From the NCBI GenBank assembly GCA_021778375.1, contig JAJYCM010000157.1:1-6486 (forward strand): DNA of 6,486 nucleotides, written 5' to 3'. Source of the stretch: Bacteroidota bacterium (GTDB taxonomy: Bacteria > Bacteroidota > Ignavibacteria > Ignavibacteriales > Ignavibacteriaceae). Below the pieces are notes generated by a model, which saw nothing but the letters and a program-made list of their open reading frames with translations, was not told the DNA's origin and did not search any database. This document shows, in pieces, positions 6,355 to 6,486 of this stretch (position 1 is its first letter; each line of letters starts with the position of its first letter). The position numbers and the translations under genes were made by a program.

Positions 6355-6486
6355 ATAATTTCTATCAGTTCCATATTTTTAAAAACAAATTTAATACTTT
6401 CAAAGTTAAACTACATTACAATAATATTTCTTGAAGAATTTAATTTGCTATCAATCTATCGAACATCCGGAGAGAAATTTCCCACT
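6355..6486 (-). promoter_or_regulatory. Upstream region of metF with candidate promoter
   Basis: This 132-base AT-rich non-coding stretch is the only obvious place for the promoter of the seven-gene run. On the minus strand there are two exact matches to the Bacteroidota -7 element TAnnTTTG: TAAATTTG (6386-6393) and TAACTTTG (6401-6408). The nearer one would give a leader of about 25 bases before the metF ATG. A TTG at 6419-6421 lies 25 bases from the near element and 10 from the far one. Neither fits the usual -33 spacing of about 19-23 bases, so this is a candidate only. No S-box or other methionine riboswitch fold is recognisable. Confidence 0.35.

Noticed and set aside
6440..6484. Short minus-strand open stretch WEISLRMFDRLIAN ending at TAA 6440-6442, possibly the end of an upstream gene
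   Set aside because: Fourteen codons with no recognisable family; two other frames are also open briefly. Nothing supports coding.
6355..6486. SAM (S-box) or cobalamin riboswitch upstream of metF
   Set aside because: The leader is too short after the likely transcription start and shows none of the conserved GC-containing helices of these riboswitches.
1..6486. CRISPR arrays, tRNA or rRNA genes, insertion sequences, defence systems
   Set aside because: No regularly spaced repeats, clover-leaf sequences, transposase motifs or terminal inverted repeats were found. The content is core metabolism, cell wall, division and DNA repair.

Overview
The window is an AT-rich, tightly packed bacterial chromosome segment. 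It looks like ordinary housekeeping and metabolic DNA, not a mobile or defence region. The minus-strand genes mostly lack clear Shine-Dalgarno sequences and have A-rich start regions. The MetF protein is of the type seen in Bacteroidota and relatives. Together these suggest a member of the Bacteroidota/Chlorobi/Ignavibacteria (FCB) group, possibly an Ignavibacteria-like lineage. This assignment is inference from gene style, not from a marker gene.

Layout: the plus strand holds only the last 47 codons of dprA (1-144), entering from the left. Seven complete genes fill the minus strand from 6354 down to 147. In transcription order they are metF, a Gfo/Idh/MocA-type oxidoreductase, a class II (FucA-like) aldolase, ddl, an FtsB/DivIC-type division protein, rarA, and a zinc-ribbon class I methyltransferase. 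Gaps are 20, -13, 43, 1, 8 and -25 bases, so the set reads as one transcription unit, perhaps with an internal start in the 43-base gap before ddl. The only sizeable non-coding stretch is 6355-6486, upstream of metF. It carries two matches to the Bacteroidota -7 promoter element. The methyltransferase and dprA end tail to tail with only 2 bases between their stop codons.

Function: metF makes 5-methyl-tetrahydrofolate for methionine synthesis. The oxidoreductase and aldolase overlap and probably act on one sugar-derived substrate that cannot be named from sequence. Ddl supplies D-Ala-D-Ala for peptidoglycan, and the FtsB/DivIC protein belongs to the septal wall machinery. RarA works at stalled replication forks, and dprA across the boundary handles incoming single-stranded DNA in transformation.

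The least ordinary pattern is at the two overlapping junctions (oxidoreductase/aldolase and rarA/methyltransferase). In each, the upstream gene ends in an A AAA AAA run, and slipping back one base there would lead straight into the downstream frame. This could be programmed frameshifting. It could equally be a by-product of lysine AAA codons and A-rich start regions. No RNA gene, CRISPR array, insertion sequence or long repeat was seen.
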